Positions 26,850 through 35,476 of a stretch of 64,000 bases of DNA are shown piece by piece (position 1 is the first letter of the stretch; each line of letters begins with the position of its first letter). The notes beneath the pieces are model-generated. The model ran no database searches. It was not told the DNA's origin and was given only the letters and a program-made list of their open reading frames with translations. The stretch is from Pseudooceanicola nanhaiensis (GTDB taxonomy: Bacteria; Pseudomonadota; Alphaproteobacteria; Rhodobacterales; Rhodobacteraceae), in assembly GCF_020171315.1 (NCBI RefSeq), contig NZ_JAIUZP010000005.1, positions 434,001 through 498,000 of the forward strand, in the 5' to 3' direction. Both the position numbers and the translations under genes were made by a program.

Positions 26850-27406
26850 GCCTGCCTCATTGTCTGCTCGTGGGGATCCTGTTGCGGATCCTCCGTTTAT
26901 GGCTGCTGTATACCACGGAACGGGGCGCAGGAAAACGTCTCAGTTGCCAGACCCTGAGAAGCTCCGGCGGCCCGCGGGTGACGCGCTGTCGCCTTCGGGG
27001 GCGGATATTCAATCTGCCCGCCAAATTTGCAGCATTGGAGGGCATTTGCCCGGTTTTGCGTCGCCTGTTGTCTGGGCGATTGCCCGCATGTTGCGCAATT
27101 GCTTCAATTTTGGCGCAGAGATCGCGACACAATCCAGGGTTGTTTCGCGCGGGCCGGGTGCCGTGGTATCTTAAGGTCAGTCCCGGGATGTCTCCTCCCT
27201 GCCCGGGCCGCGGCAGGCGCCGCACGATGGACCGGGATGCGCAGCCATCCTGGTTCTCTCGTTTGAGTATCCGCGATCCCAGGACGCGCCCCGCAAGGCC
27301 GGGGTTTCTCCCCTGTCCACGGATTGCGATTGCAGGACCGTCCATGGCACAGGATGGTGCCACGGGATCACGCGGCGGTGGCCGCGCAGAGGGGGAGCCA
27401 GACCAG
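26850..27406. other. Non-coding stretch between the Hint and phosphatase genes
   Basis: About 560 bases with divergent genes on either side, so it should hold two promoters. I see no conserved gene and no clear sigma-70 boxes. GGTATCTTAAGG (27164-27175) and the following GC hairpin are the only locally AT-rich features. Confidence 0.45.
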
Positions 27407-28165
27407 ATGACCAAGACGCCGCGCGAGCTGCCGCGGGACCTGCATGGGGTCCACAATCTGCGCGACCTCGGGCATCTGCCGCTGGAGGCGGGGGGCCGGA
27501 CGCGTCCGAACCGTCTGTGGCGTGGCGATGCCCTGCGTGGGCTGACCGCCGCCGACCGGGCTGAACTGGGGCGCTGCGGGCTCAGCCACATCGTCGATCT
27601 GCGCGGCGAGGAGGAGGCGCAGCGCGCGCCTAACCCCGCAGATCGCCTGCCGGGCATCCTGCGCGCCCATGTTCCGCTCTATGACGGCCTCGCCCCGGCC
27701 GAGCAGGCGGCACGTGATGCCGGCGACCGCTTCGACATGGCGGAGCGGTATCTGATCGCCCTCGACAGCTGTCGCCCCGGGTTCTCCTGCGCGCTGCGCA
27801 CCATCGCCGCGGCAGAGGAGAGCGGGCCGGTCCTGATCCATTGCACCGCGGGCAAGGACCGCACGGGGCTGATCGTGGCGCTGCTGCTGCTGAATGCCGG
27901 GGTCACCCGCGCCGCGGTGATCGAGGACTTTGCCCTGACGGCCAGCCACGGTGCCGCGCTGATGGCGATGCTGCGTGAGAGGATGTTGGACCGGGGCACA
28001 CCGGCCGAGGCCGCCGACCGGATCCTCGCCAGCCCCCCGGAGGCGATGCGCCGGGTCATCGACTGGCTCGATGCGGGGTTCGGCGGGGCGGCCGGCTATA
28101 TGGCCGCAGTCGGGGTTGATGCGGAGACGCGCGAAAAACTCGCGTCTTGGTTGATCTCGGCCTGA
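27407..28165 (+). CDS. Tyrosine/dual-specificity protein phosphatase
   Basis: 252 residues. The P-loop HCTAGKDRTG (C146, R152) is the Cys-x5-Arg active site, and NLRDLGHLPLEAGGRTRPNR with LWRGDALRGLT, SHIVDLRGEEE upstream match the Y_phosphatase3 (IphP-like) family. It hydrolyses phosphotyrosine or phosphoinositide in related proteins; the substrate here is unknown. The ATG at 27407 has GGGGGAG upstream and opens the conserved region; the open frame continues upstream without family similarity. Monocistronic by spacing. Confidence 0.88.
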   Translation: MTKTPRELPRDLHGVHNLRDLGHLPLEAGGRTRPNRLWRGDALRGLTAADRAELGRCGLSHIVDLRGEEEAQRAPNPADRLPGILRAHVPLYDGLAPAEQAARDAGDRFDMAERYLIALDSCRPGFSCALRTIAAAEESGPVLIHCTAGKDRTGLIVALLLLNAGVTRAAVIEDFALTASHGAALMAMLRERMLDRGTPAEAADRILASPPEAMRRVIDWLDAGFGGAAGYMAAVGVDAETREKLASWLISA

Positions 28166-28318
28166 CGGTGCGGGCGCTAAGTGACGTTGGGGCATGTCGT
28201 TTTTGGCCTGCGCCCCGAGGCGCGCCGCCAACACAATCCCGCAAAAGACGGCACGCGGCGCAATGCCTCAAATTGCATGCCTTTTACCTGTAAAATCGCT
28301 CAAGCCTTTGCCGTAAAT

Positions 28319-28379
28319 GGATAAGTAAACCTATCCGGACGGCGCTGCCCTTGACACCCCGGGCAGCCGCGTCATCTTT
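28319..28379 (+). promoter_or_regulatory. Candidate promoter/operator of the sugar ABC operon
   Basis: TTGACA at 28351-28356 is followed after 17 bp by ATCTTT (28374-28379), a good -35 and a weak -10. The -35 box lies between inverted arms GCTGCCC (28344-28350) and GGGCAGC (28361-28367), and GGATA...TATCC (28319-28336) is just upstream. A repressor site covering the promoter is plausible. The rest of the 405-bp gap from 28166 shows nothing else. Confidence 0.4.
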
Positions 28380-28570
28380 GACCCGCAGCCGGGCCTGCCA
28401 ATTCAGGGCAGGCTGCAGGGAGGGCCAGCGTCGAAAACGACCAGTTGCCGCGCCGATGCCAAGGCTCCGGGCCGATTTCGCCTGCCCGGATGCCGCGAGT
28501 TCGCAGGATGGCCGCCCGGCGCGTCCTGAAGATTTTTGAGCACGTACCACCCGACGGGAGGAGCAAGAGA

Positions 28571-29923
28571 ATGACATTTCAAAGACCCCACCGGCTTCTG
28601 AGCAGCGCGGCCCTTGCGCTGGTTCTGGGCGCCGCCGCCGCACAGGCGCAGGACCTGCGGTTCTGGACCACCGAGGAACAGCCCGAGCGTCTGGCCAAGC
28701 AGCAGGAAATGGCCAAGGACTTCGAAGCCGAGACCGGTATCGCGGTCGAGGTGATCCCGGTCACCGAAAGCGAGCTGGGCACCCGCGCCACCGCCGCCTT
28801 CGCGGCGGGCGACCTGCCGGACGTGATCTACCACCCGCTGCAATACGCGCTGCCCTGGGCCGAGGCGGGGATCCTCGACGCCGATGCGGCGACCGAGGTG
28901 GTCGAGGACCTGGGCGAGGACACCTTTGCTCCCGGCGCCATGGCCATGGCGGCCTATGACGGCGGCGTGGCCTCCGTGCCGGTCGATGGCTGGACGCAGA
29001 TGATCCTCTACCGCAAGGATCTCTTCGAGGAGAACGGGCTGGACGCGCCCACCACCTATGCCGCGGTCGAGGCCGCGCTCGACAAGTTGTCGAACCCGCC
29101 CGAGATGTACGGCTTCGTCGCCGCCACCAAGGTCGACGACAACTTCATGAGCCAGGTGCTGGAGCATGTCTTCCTCGCCAACGGGATCAGCCCGGTGGGC
29201 CCCGACGGGTTCATGGCGCTGGACGAGGCCAAGACCATCGAGGCGCTGGAGTTCTACAAGAAGATCGCCGAGGCCTCGCCCCCGGGGGATCTGTTCTGGA
29301 AGCAGTCGCGCGAGGTCTATTTCGCCGGCCACGCGGCGATGATCATCTGGTCGCCCTTCATCCTTGATGAACTGGCGGGCCTGCGTGACAGCGCCCCGCC
29401 CACGATCAACGATGATCCCACCTCGGATGAGCTGGCCTCCAAGACCGGCATCGTGACGAACTTCGCGGGCCCGTCGAACCCCGATGGCGCCGCATGGTCC
29501 GAGATGAACATGTTCGGCATCACCGTGGACGCCGAGATCGACGATGCGATCGACTTCGTGAAATACTCCATGGGCGAAGGCTACATGAACACGCTGGCGA
29601 TCGCGCCGGAGGGCAAGTTCCCGATCCGCCGCGGCACCGAGGAGAACCCGACCGAGTTCGCCGACGCCTGGGCAGAGCTGCCCGTGGGCGTGGACCGCAA
29701 GGCGCCGCTCGGCGATCTCTACGCCCCCGAGATGATCGACGAGATCGTCGCGGGCCTCGACAGCGCGCAGCGCTGGGGCGTGAAGGACGGGCAGCTTGGC
29801 CTCGCCTCCAAGATGGTGAACTCGCAGGTCATCAACCGCGCCGTGCGGGAGTACCTGGACGGCGCGCGTGATGCTGCGGCCACCGTCGAGATGATGAACG
29901 ACGAACTGGCCAAGATCCAGTAA
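28571..29923 (+). CDS. Extracellular solute-binding protein, sugar ABC importer
   Basis: 450 residues with the signal peptide MTFQRPHRLLSSAALALVLG...AQAQ. Family 1 (MalE-like) binding protein: LRFWTTEEQPERLAKQQEMA, GDLPDVIYHPLQYALPWAEA and VDGWTQMILYRKDLFEENGL are typical. The ATG at 28571 has GGGAGGAG 7 bases upstream. It captures a sugar or polyol in the periplasm and delivers it to the two permeases encoded next. A stable hairpin follows its stop, as often seen after binding-protein genes that must be more abundant than the membrane parts. Ligand unknown. Confidence 0.92.
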   Translation: MTFQRPHRLLSSAALALVLGAAAAQAQDLRFWTTEEQPERLAKQQEMAKDFEAETGIAVEVIPVTESELGTRATAAFAAGDLPDVIYHPLQYALPWAEAGILDADAATEVVEDLGEDTFAPGAMAMAAYDGGVASVPVDGWTQMILYRKDLFEENGLDAPTTYAAVEAALDKLSNPPEMYGFVAATKVDDNFMSQVLEHVFLANGISPVGPDGFMALDEAKTIEALEFYKKIAEASPPGDLFWKQSREVYFAGHAAMIIWSPFILDELAGLRDSAPPTINDDPTSDELASKTGIVTNFAGPSNPDGAAWSEMNMFGITVDAEIDDAIDFVKYSMGEGYMNTLAIAPEGKFPIRRGTEENPTEFADAWAELPVGVDRKAPLGDLYAPEMIDEIVAGLDSAQRWGVKDGQLGLASKMVNSQVINRAVREYLDGARDAAATVEMMNDELAKIQ

Positions 29924-29938
29924 CGCCGATCCTGACGC

Positions 29939-29963
29939 GGCCCCGCCTTCCCGGCGGGGCCGT
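29939..29963 (+). promoter_or_regulatory. Intercistronic hairpin after the binding-protein gene
   Basis: CGGCCCCGCC (29939-29948), loop TTCCC, GGCGGGGCCG (29954-29963), followed by TCCTGTTT. It may attenuate transcription into the permease genes and protect the upstream mRNA 3' end. Confidence 0.7.
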
Positions 29964-29993
29964 CCTGTTTCAGCCCCAATTTCCGGCCCCCTC

Positions 29994-31229
29994 ATGACCG
30001 ACCTGACCCCTCCCACCCGCCGAGGCCCGCTGGCCAAGCGCGAGGCCCGGCTGGCCTGGGGCCTGCTGGCGCCCACGCTGCTGAGCGTCTCCCTCGTGGT
30101 GATCGTGCCGCTGCTGGCGATTTTCTGGATTTCCTTCAAGCCGGTCGAGCTGGCCGACCTGCGTCCCACCGCGCCCATTGTCCGCGAAAGTCTGCGCGGC
30201 GAGGGCGATGACATGCGTGTGGAATACCGGCTGCGCAATTCCTCCCGGACCGATCCGATCGCGGGCGTCACCCTGAGTGACACGCTGCCCGAGGGCCTTG
30301 TGCCCACGGGCGAGGTCGAGGGCGCCTGTTCCCTCGATGGGCAGCGGCTGACCTGCGATTTCGGCGATATCGAGGGCGGCTTCAACGAGCGTATCCGGGT
30401 CCCCGTCACGCTGGAGGGCGATGCGGAGGCCGTCGAGGCGGCGGCCGAGGCCAGCGAACCCGTCGTCACCGGCAAGGGCCGCAACGTGCTGACCGACGCC
30501 ACCTTCACGCTCGACAACTTCCGCATGGTCTTCGATGGCGGCGAGTTCTGGTCGGTTCTGGGCATCACGCTTTTCTACGCGGTCTTCGGGACCATCGGGG
30601 CGCTTGTAGTCGGTCTCTTCGCGGCGATGCTGCTGGACAAGAGCTTCCGCGGGCAGGGCATACTGCGCGGTCTCTACCTCTTCCCCTACGTGGCCCCGGT
30701 GATCGCCGTGGCCTTCACCTGGGTGACGCTCTTCGATCCCTTCTCGGGCTCGGCCAATGCGTTGCTGGTGCAGATGGGCGTGAGCAGCCAGGCGATCAAC
30801 TTCTTCGGGGAGCGGCCGCTAGCGCTGATCATGGTCACGCTCTTCGAGATCTGGCGCTATTTCCCGCTGTCCTTCCTCTTCATCCTCGCGCGGATGCAGT
30901 CGATCGACACCGACATGTACGAGGCCGCGGACATGGACGGCGCCTCGCCGTTCCAGAAGTTCTGGTACCTCTCGCTGCCGCAGCTTCTGGGGATCCTCTC
31001 GGTCCTCTTCCTGCTGCGCTTCATCTGGACCTTCAACAAGTTCGACGACATCTTCCTGCTGACCGGGGGCAACGCGGGCACGCGGACCCTGACGGTGAAT
31101 GTCTACGAGCAGGCCTTCGCGCTCTCCAACATCGGGGCCGGGGCCGCCGTGGCGGTGGTGGTCTTCCTCTGCCTGCTGATCTTCTCGATCCTCTTCTTCA
31201 AGACCATGAGCCGGGAGGAGGGACTGTGA
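29994..31229 (+). CDS. Sugar ABC transporter permease (MalF-like) with periplasmic insert
   Basis: 411 residues. TM1 (about 24-48) is followed by an insert of about 125 residues before TM2. Residues 74-145 of it (MRVEYRLRNSSRTDPIAGVT, SDTLPEGLVPTGEVEG, LTCDFGDIEG) resemble a DUF11-type beta-sandwich, with two cysteines at 112 and 121. The remaining core has the usual six helices and the EAA loop EAADMDGASPFQKFWYLSLP, which contacts the ATPase. E. coli MalF also has a large second periplasmic loop that contacts its binding protein; a comparable role here is an inference. ATG at 29994 is at the start of a basic leader. Confidence 0.92.
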   Translation: MTDLTPPTRRGPLAKREARLAWGLLAPTLLSVSLVVIVPLLAIFWISFKPVELADLRPTAPIVRESLRGEGDDMRVEYRLRNSSRTDPIAGVTLSDTLPEGLVPTGEVEGACSLDGQRLTCDFGDIEGGFNERIRVPVTLEGDAEAVEAAAEASEPVVTGKGRNVLTDATFTLDNFRMVFDGGEFWSVLGITLFYAVFGTIGALVVGLFAAMLLDKSFRGQGILRGLYLFPYVAPVIAVAFTWVTLFDPFSGSANALLVQMGVSSQAINFFGERPLALIMVTLFEIWRYFPLSFLFILARMQSIDTDMYEAADMDGASPFQKFWYLSLPQLLGILSVLFLLRFIWTFNKFDDIFLLTGGNAGTRTLTVNVYEQAFALSNIGAGAAVAVVVFLCLLIFSILFFKTMSREEGL

Positions 31230-31280
31230 GGATGCGTTTCGCGATCACCACGGGCCGGGCGTCCGGCCGCGCCGTCGGAG

Positions 31281-31303
31281 CCTCCGGCGGGGATATTTTC
31301 GAA
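31281..31303. repeat. GAAATATCC intergenic repeat, copy 3
   Basis: On the minus strand this reads TTCGAAAATATCCCCGCCGG then AGG, matching the first block of the copies at 10771, 14585 and 33627. It lies between the two sugar permease genes. Confidence 0.7.
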
Positions 31304-31344
31304 CAGTGGATGAGAGGGCCCGTGCAGGCCCGGGAGGTCCGGGC

Positions 31345-32559
31345 ATGACTGCGATCCGTCAGGGACATGTGACCGGTGCGCTGCTTGGCGTGCTCTGGAT
31401 GGCCGTGGTGGCGGTGACCGTGGCGGTGGCCATGTCCTTCGCCACCGGCGCCGGGTTCCGCCCCGGGCTCATCGGCATCCTCGTGGCGGGGCTCGTCTCG
31501 GGGCTGGCGCCGCTCTACCTGCCGAACCGCTGGGCGGTGTCGGGGCTGACTTTCGTCGTGGTCGCGGCGCTGAGCTTCGCGGGCGCGGGCCCGGTGCAGA
31601 TCGGCTCCGGGGTCAGCGCGCTTTCGGTCCTCATCTCGCTGCTGGTGACGGCGCTCTCTGCCGGGATCGGCATGGGCGCGATCCTGAAGGGGGTGACACC
31701 CGGACCGCTGACGCGCCATGTCTTCGAGGCCGCGGTGATCCGCTTCCTCACCGGCTTCGGCTACATCTTCTTCACCGCGATCGTGATCATCCCCTTTTAC
31801 GTGATGGTCATGACCTCGCTGAAGAGCCAGCAGGCGCTGCTCCAGAACCCGCTCGACTTCTCGCTCGACCTCGGCCGGGGTGTCGATCTCTTCCGCTCCT
31901 ACATCGAGCTTTTCCGGGACTTCAACTTCGGCACCTACCTCTGGACGTCCTTCTATGTCTCGGTGCTGACGGTGATCATCACGCTGGCCTTCTCGATCCC
32001 CGGCGCCTACGCCGTGGCGCGGCTGCGCTTCCGGGGCGCCAAGGCCTTCTCCCGCGGGATCCTGCTGATCTACATGGTTCCGATGATCGTCCTCGCCCTG
32101 CCGATCTACATCGGCTTCTCCATGGCGGGGCTGCGCAACACGATCTTCGGCATCGTGATCATTTACCCGGTGACCACGATCCCCGTGGGGCTCTACATGC
32201 TGCAGGGCTATTTCCGCGGCCTGCCGGCCGAGGTGGAGGAAGCGGGGCTCATGGACGGGCTCTCGCGCCTCGCCGTGATCTGGAAGATCACCCTGCCGCT
32301 GGCGCTGCCGGCGCTGGCCTCGGTCTCGCTCTACGTCTTCATGATCGCCTGGAACGAGTTCCTGCTGGCCTTCATGCTGCTGGACGACCCGTCGAAATTC
32401 ACGCTCACCCGCGGGGTGACGATGCTCAATTCCTCCGAGATCCCGCGCCAGCACCTGATGGCCGGGGCGGTGATCGCCACGCTGCCGATCATGGTGATCT
32501 TCCTCGGGCTGGAACGTTTCATGACCAAGGGCCTGACCGCAGGCTCGGTGAAAGGATAA
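31345..32559 (+). CDS. Sugar ABC transporter permease (MalG-like) with N-terminal extension
   Basis: 404 residues. The ATG at 31345 has CGGGAGG 8 bases upstream. Residues about 1-140 contain four extra hydrophobic segments (ALLGVLWMAVVAVTVAVAMS, LIGILVAGLVSGLAPLYL, LTFVVVAALSFAGAG, VLISLLVTALSAGIG) before the standard MalG-type domain, which starts near FLTGFGYIFFTAIVIIPFYV. The EAA loop is EEAGLMDGLSRLAVIWKITL. Typical MalG proteins are about 280-300 residues, so the extension is unusual. It pairs with the preceding permease and the ATPase that follows by 3 bp. Confidence 0.92.
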   Translation: MTAIRQGHVTGALLGVLWMAVVAVTVAVAMSFATGAGFRPGLIGILVAGLVSGLAPLYLPNRWAVSGLTFVVVAALSFAGAGPVQIGSGVSALSVLISLLVTALSAGIGMGAILKGVTPGPLTRHVFEAAVIRFLTGFGYIFFTAIVIIPFYVMVMTSLKSQQALLQNPLDFSLDLGRGVDLFRSYIELFRDFNFGTYLWTSFYVSVLTVIITLAFSIPGAYAVARLRFRGAKAFSRGILLIYMVPMIVLALPIYIGFSMAGLRNTIFGIVIIYPVTTIPVGLYMLQGYFRGLPAEVEEAGLMDGLSRLAVIWKITLPLALPALASVSLYVFMIAWNEFLLAFMLLDDPSKFTLTRGVTMLNSSEIPRQHLMAGAVIATLPIMVIFLGLERFMTKGLTAGSVKG

Positions 32560-32562
32560 GAC

Positions 32563-33609
32563 ATGTCTGCAATCACGCTGTCTGCGGTGGAGAAATGGTA
32601 TGGCGACGTGGTCGTCATCAAGGGCATCGACCTCGAGATCGAGCCGGGCGAATTCGTGGTCTTCGTTGGGCCCTCGGGCTGCGGCAAGTCCACGCTCTTG
32701 CGGATGATCGGCGGGCTGGAAGAGACCAGCCGCGGGCAGATCCTGATCGACGGGCGCGATGTCACCGATCAACCGCCCTCGGGGCGGGGCCTCTCCATGG
32801 TGTTCCAGTCCTATGCGCTCTACCCCCACATGTCGGTGGCCGAGAACATGGGCTTCGCGCTCAAGACCGCCGGCGCGCCCAAGGCCGAGATCGAGCAGAA
32901 GGTGGCCGCGGCGGCCGATGTTCTCAAGCTCGATGCCCTGCTGGACCGGCGGCCCAAGGACCTCTCGGGCGGGCAGCGCCAGCGGGTCGCCATCGGCCGG
33001 TCCATCGTGCGCGATCCCACGGCCTTCCTCTTCGATGAACCGCTCTCGAACCTCGACGCCGCGTTGCGGGTCGAGATGCGCTACGAGATCGCCAAGCTGC
33101 ACCAGCGGCTCGGCAAGGCGATGATCTACGTCACCCATGACCAGGTCGAGGCGATGACGCTGGCGGACCGGATCGTGGTGCTGGAAGGGGGCCATATCGC
33201 GCAGGTGGGCCGCCCGCGCGACCTCTACGAGAACCCCGCCAACCTCTTCGTGGCGCAGTTCATCGGCTCGCCCAAGATGAACGTCATGCCCGTGACCATG
33301 TCCGCCACCGGCTACAGCCTGCCCGGCGGGCGCGGCGGCGCGGCTGCGGGCAAGGGCGCGGCCACCCGCCTCGGCATCCGGCCCGAGCATATCACCCTCT
33401 GCGCCCCCGGGGAGGGGCAGCTGGACGGCACGGTCGACGTCGCGGAATACCTCGGCGCGGATACGTTCCTCGTGCTCGACTGCGGGCTGGAGGAAAAGGT
33501 GACCGTCCGGGTGATCGGCGACAGCGCGCTGCGCCCCGGCGCCACCACCGGCCTTGCCTTCGATCCTGCGCGGCTGATCTTCTTCGACGCCAACGGCCAG
33601 GCGCTCTGA
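32563..33609 (+). CDS. Sugar ABC transporter ATP-binding protein (MalK/UgpC-like)
   Basis: 348 residues. Walker [11 protein letters not shown] near 37-46, Q-loop [18 protein letters not shown], signature [13 protein letters not shown], Walker [14 protein letters not shown], and the switch histidine in [15 protein letters not shown]. The C-terminal part (from about 235) is the TOBE/MalK regulatory fold, with [15 protein letters not shown]. It powers the two upstream permeases; it is the last gene of the operon. Confidence 0.95.
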   Translation: MSAITLSAVEKWYGDVVVIKGIDLEIEPGEFVVFVGPSGCGKSTLLRMIGGLEETSRGQILIDGRDVTDQPPSGRGLSMVFQSYALYPHMSVAENMGFALKTAGAPKAEIEQKVAAAADVLKLDALLDRRPKDLSGGQRQRVAIGRSIVRDPTAFLFDEPLSNLDAALRVEMRYEIAKLHQRLGKAMIYVTHDQVEAMTLADRIVVLEGGHIAQVGRPRDLYENPANLFVAQFIGSPKMNVMPVTMSATGYSLPGGRGGAAAGKGAATRLGIRPEHITLCAPGEGQLDGTVDVAEYLGADTFLVLDCGLEEKVTVRVIGDSALRPGATTGLAFDPARLIFFDANGQAL

Positions 33610-33626
33610 CCGGGACATTTTCGTTT

Positions 33627-33647
33627 CCGAAATATCCCTGCCGGAGG
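33627..33647. repeat. GAAATATCC intergenic repeat, copy 4
   Basis: CCGAAATATCCCTGCCGGAG then G, just after the sugar ABC ATPase stop; same first block as the other three copies. Confidence 0.7.
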
Positions 33648-33679
33648 CCACGGCCCGTCAGGGCCGCAAAACATCGCGT

Positions 33680-33699
33680 GCGGGGGCGCCAGCCCCCGC
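33680..33699. terminator. Hairpin between convergent ABC and AEC genes
   Basis: GCGGGGGC (33680-33687), loop GCCA, GCCCCCGC (33692-33699). No U-tract on either side; it may act for both convergent transcripts. Confidence 0.45.
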
Positions 33700-33730
33700 G
33701 CCGGAAGGTCAGGCTCCGATCAATCCGTGA

Positions 33731-34666
33731 TCAGGGCAGGACGGTGAGCCAGAACCACACGGTCAGCAGCGCCGTCGCCGTCGCCACCAGCACCGAGGAG
33801 GCAGAGACCCTAAGCGCCCGCCCGTAGATCGAGGCGAAGACGTAGGTGTTGATGCCCGGTGCCACCGAGGCCATGATCACCGCCCCGCGCAGGTCGGCGG
33901 GCGAGAGCCCCAGAAGGACCCCCATGCCGAGCGCGATCGCCGGGTGCAGCACCAGCGACAGGAAGCAGATCATCGCGATCACCCGGCCGTCACCCTCCAG
34001 CTTGTAGCGCACGAGGATGCCGCCCACGGCGAAGAGCGCCACGGGCAGGGCCGCGCGGTTCATCAGGGCGATGCCATCCCACAGCGGCTGCGGCAGCGGC
34101 AGGTTCACGATGTTGACGATGAAGCCCACCATCAGCGCCACCACCAGCATGTTCTTCGACAGCTGGCGCAGGATCTGCAGCGGCAGGCGGGCTATGCTCA
34201 GCCCGGTCTCCCGGGCGCGCACGACCTCCATTACCGTGGTGCCCAGCGTGTAGCCCACCGGCGCATGGATCGAGATCACCGCGTAGGCCGCATTCAGCTC
34301 GTCCTGGCCATAGGCCCGTTCCACCACCGGCAGGCCCAGCATCATCGTGTTGGAGAACTCGGCGATGAAGCCGATCACCACGCTGTCCTGCCAGCTGCGG
34401 CCAAAGACGAAATGCGCCACGAGGAAGCCCACGACGAAGGCCGCGAAGGCCCCGGTGTAGAAGGAGGCCAGCAGCGCCGGGTGCATCGCCTGCGCGAGGT
34501 CCAGCTTGGCCACCCCGGAGAAGAGCACGCAGGGCAGCGCGTATTTCTGGGCGAAGGTCATGAGCCCGTCGATCGCGAGGGCGGACATACCGCCCGAGCG
34601 GGTCGCGGCGTAGCCCGCCCCGATCAGCAGGAAGACGGGGAGGACGACGTAGAAGAGGGTTTCCAT
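33731..34666 (-). CDS. AEC family transporter
   Basis: 311 residues with about ten membrane segments in two five-helix halves separated by a short cytoplasmic loop (EVVRARETGLSIARLPLQIL). The first half starts LFYVVLPVFLLIGAGYAATR, typical of the auxin efflux carrier family, whose bacterial members move organic acids or amino acids. It follows the MBL-hydrolase gene by 9 bp and is probably cotranscribed with tatD. Substrate unknown. Confidence 0.87.
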   Translation of the reverse strand: METLFYVVLPVFLLIGAGYAATRSGGMSALAIDGLMTFAQKYALPCVLFSGVAKLDLAQAMHPALLASFYTGAFAAFVVGFLVAHFVFGRSWQDSVVIGFIAEFSNTMMLGLPVVERAYGQDELNAAYAVISIHAPVGYTLGTTVMEVVRARETGLSIARLPLQILRQLSKNMLVVALMVGFIVNIVNLPLPQPLWDGIALMNRAALPVALFAVGGILVRYKLEGDGRVIAMICFLSLVLHPAIALGMGVLLGLSPADLRGAVIMASVAPGINTYVFASIYGRALRVSASSVLVATATALLTVWFWLTVLP

Positions 34667-34675
34667 GGGGAGAAG

Positions 34676-35476
34676 TCAGGCCAGTGGGAGAGTGAGGATC
34701 ATGCCATCGTAGGCTGCCGAGACATGCCCGGGCGTCTCCGCTTCGACCGTGGCATGGTCGAGGTCAATATGCATGTTGGTCAGCACGGCGCGTTTCGGGG
34801 CCATGCGGTCGATCCAGCCCAAGGATTGCGCAAGATGCGCGTGGGTCGGATGCGGATCGCGCCGCAGCGCGTCGAGCACCCAGATCTCCAGCCCCTCCAG
34901 CGCAGCCCAGCTTTCGGCGGGGATTTCCTTGACGTCCGGCAGGTAGGCAAGGCCCCCGACCCGGAAGCCGAGCGCGTCGATCGACCCGTGGTTCACCCGG
35001 AAGGGGGTGAAAGTCAGCGGTCCGCCAGGGCCGTCGATGGTCACGTCGCCGTCGATCGTGTGCAGGTCGAGGATCGGCGGGTAGGGCGAGCCTTCGGGTT
35101 GGACGAAGGCATAGCCGAAGCGCTGGATCAGCGCGTTCTGCGTGTCGCCATCCGCCCAGACCGGCAGGCGGTTCTTCATGTTGAAGACGATCTGGCGCAG
35201 GTCGTCGATCCCGTGCACATGGTCGGCATGGGCATGGGTGTAGAGCACCGCGTCCAGACGCCCGACACCGGCGTCCAGCAGTTGCGCGCGCATGTCGGGC
35301 GAGGTGTCGATCAGTACCGAGGTCATCCCCTCGGGGCCCACCCGTTCCACCAGCATCGAACAGCGCCGCCGCGTGTTCTTGGGATCGTTCGGATCGCACT
35401 CGCCCCAGAGCCCGCCAAGGCGGGGCACGCCGCCGGAGGAGCCGCAGCCGAGGATCGTGGCGCGCAGCTCGTCCAT
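34676..35476 (-). CDS. MBL-fold metallo-hydrolase (PhnP-like)
   Basis: 266 residues. The zinc motif HAHADH (LYTHAHADHVHGIDDLRQ) and the N-terminus ATILGCGSSGGVPRLGG with GECDPNDPKNTRRRCSMLV place it with PhnP-like phosphodiesterases that act on cyclic phosphates. No phosphonate genes are nearby, so the substrate is open. Its ATG shares one base with the tatD stop (TGATG), making it translationally coupled to tatD, an arrangement common in alphaproteobacteria. Confidence 0.9.
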   Translation of the reverse strand: MDELRATILGCGSSGGVPRLGGLWGECDPNDPKNTRRRCSMLVERVGPEGMTSVLIDTSPDMRAQLLDAGVGRLDAVLYTHAHADHVHGIDDLRQIVFNMKNRLPVWADGDTQNALIQRFGYAFVQPEGSPYPPILDLHTIDGDVTIDGPGGPLTFTPFRVNHGSIDALGFRVGGLAYLPDVKEIPAESWAALEGLEIWVLDALRRDPHPTHAHLAQSLGWIDRMAPKRAVLTNMHIDLDHATVEAETPGHVSAAYDGMILTLPLA

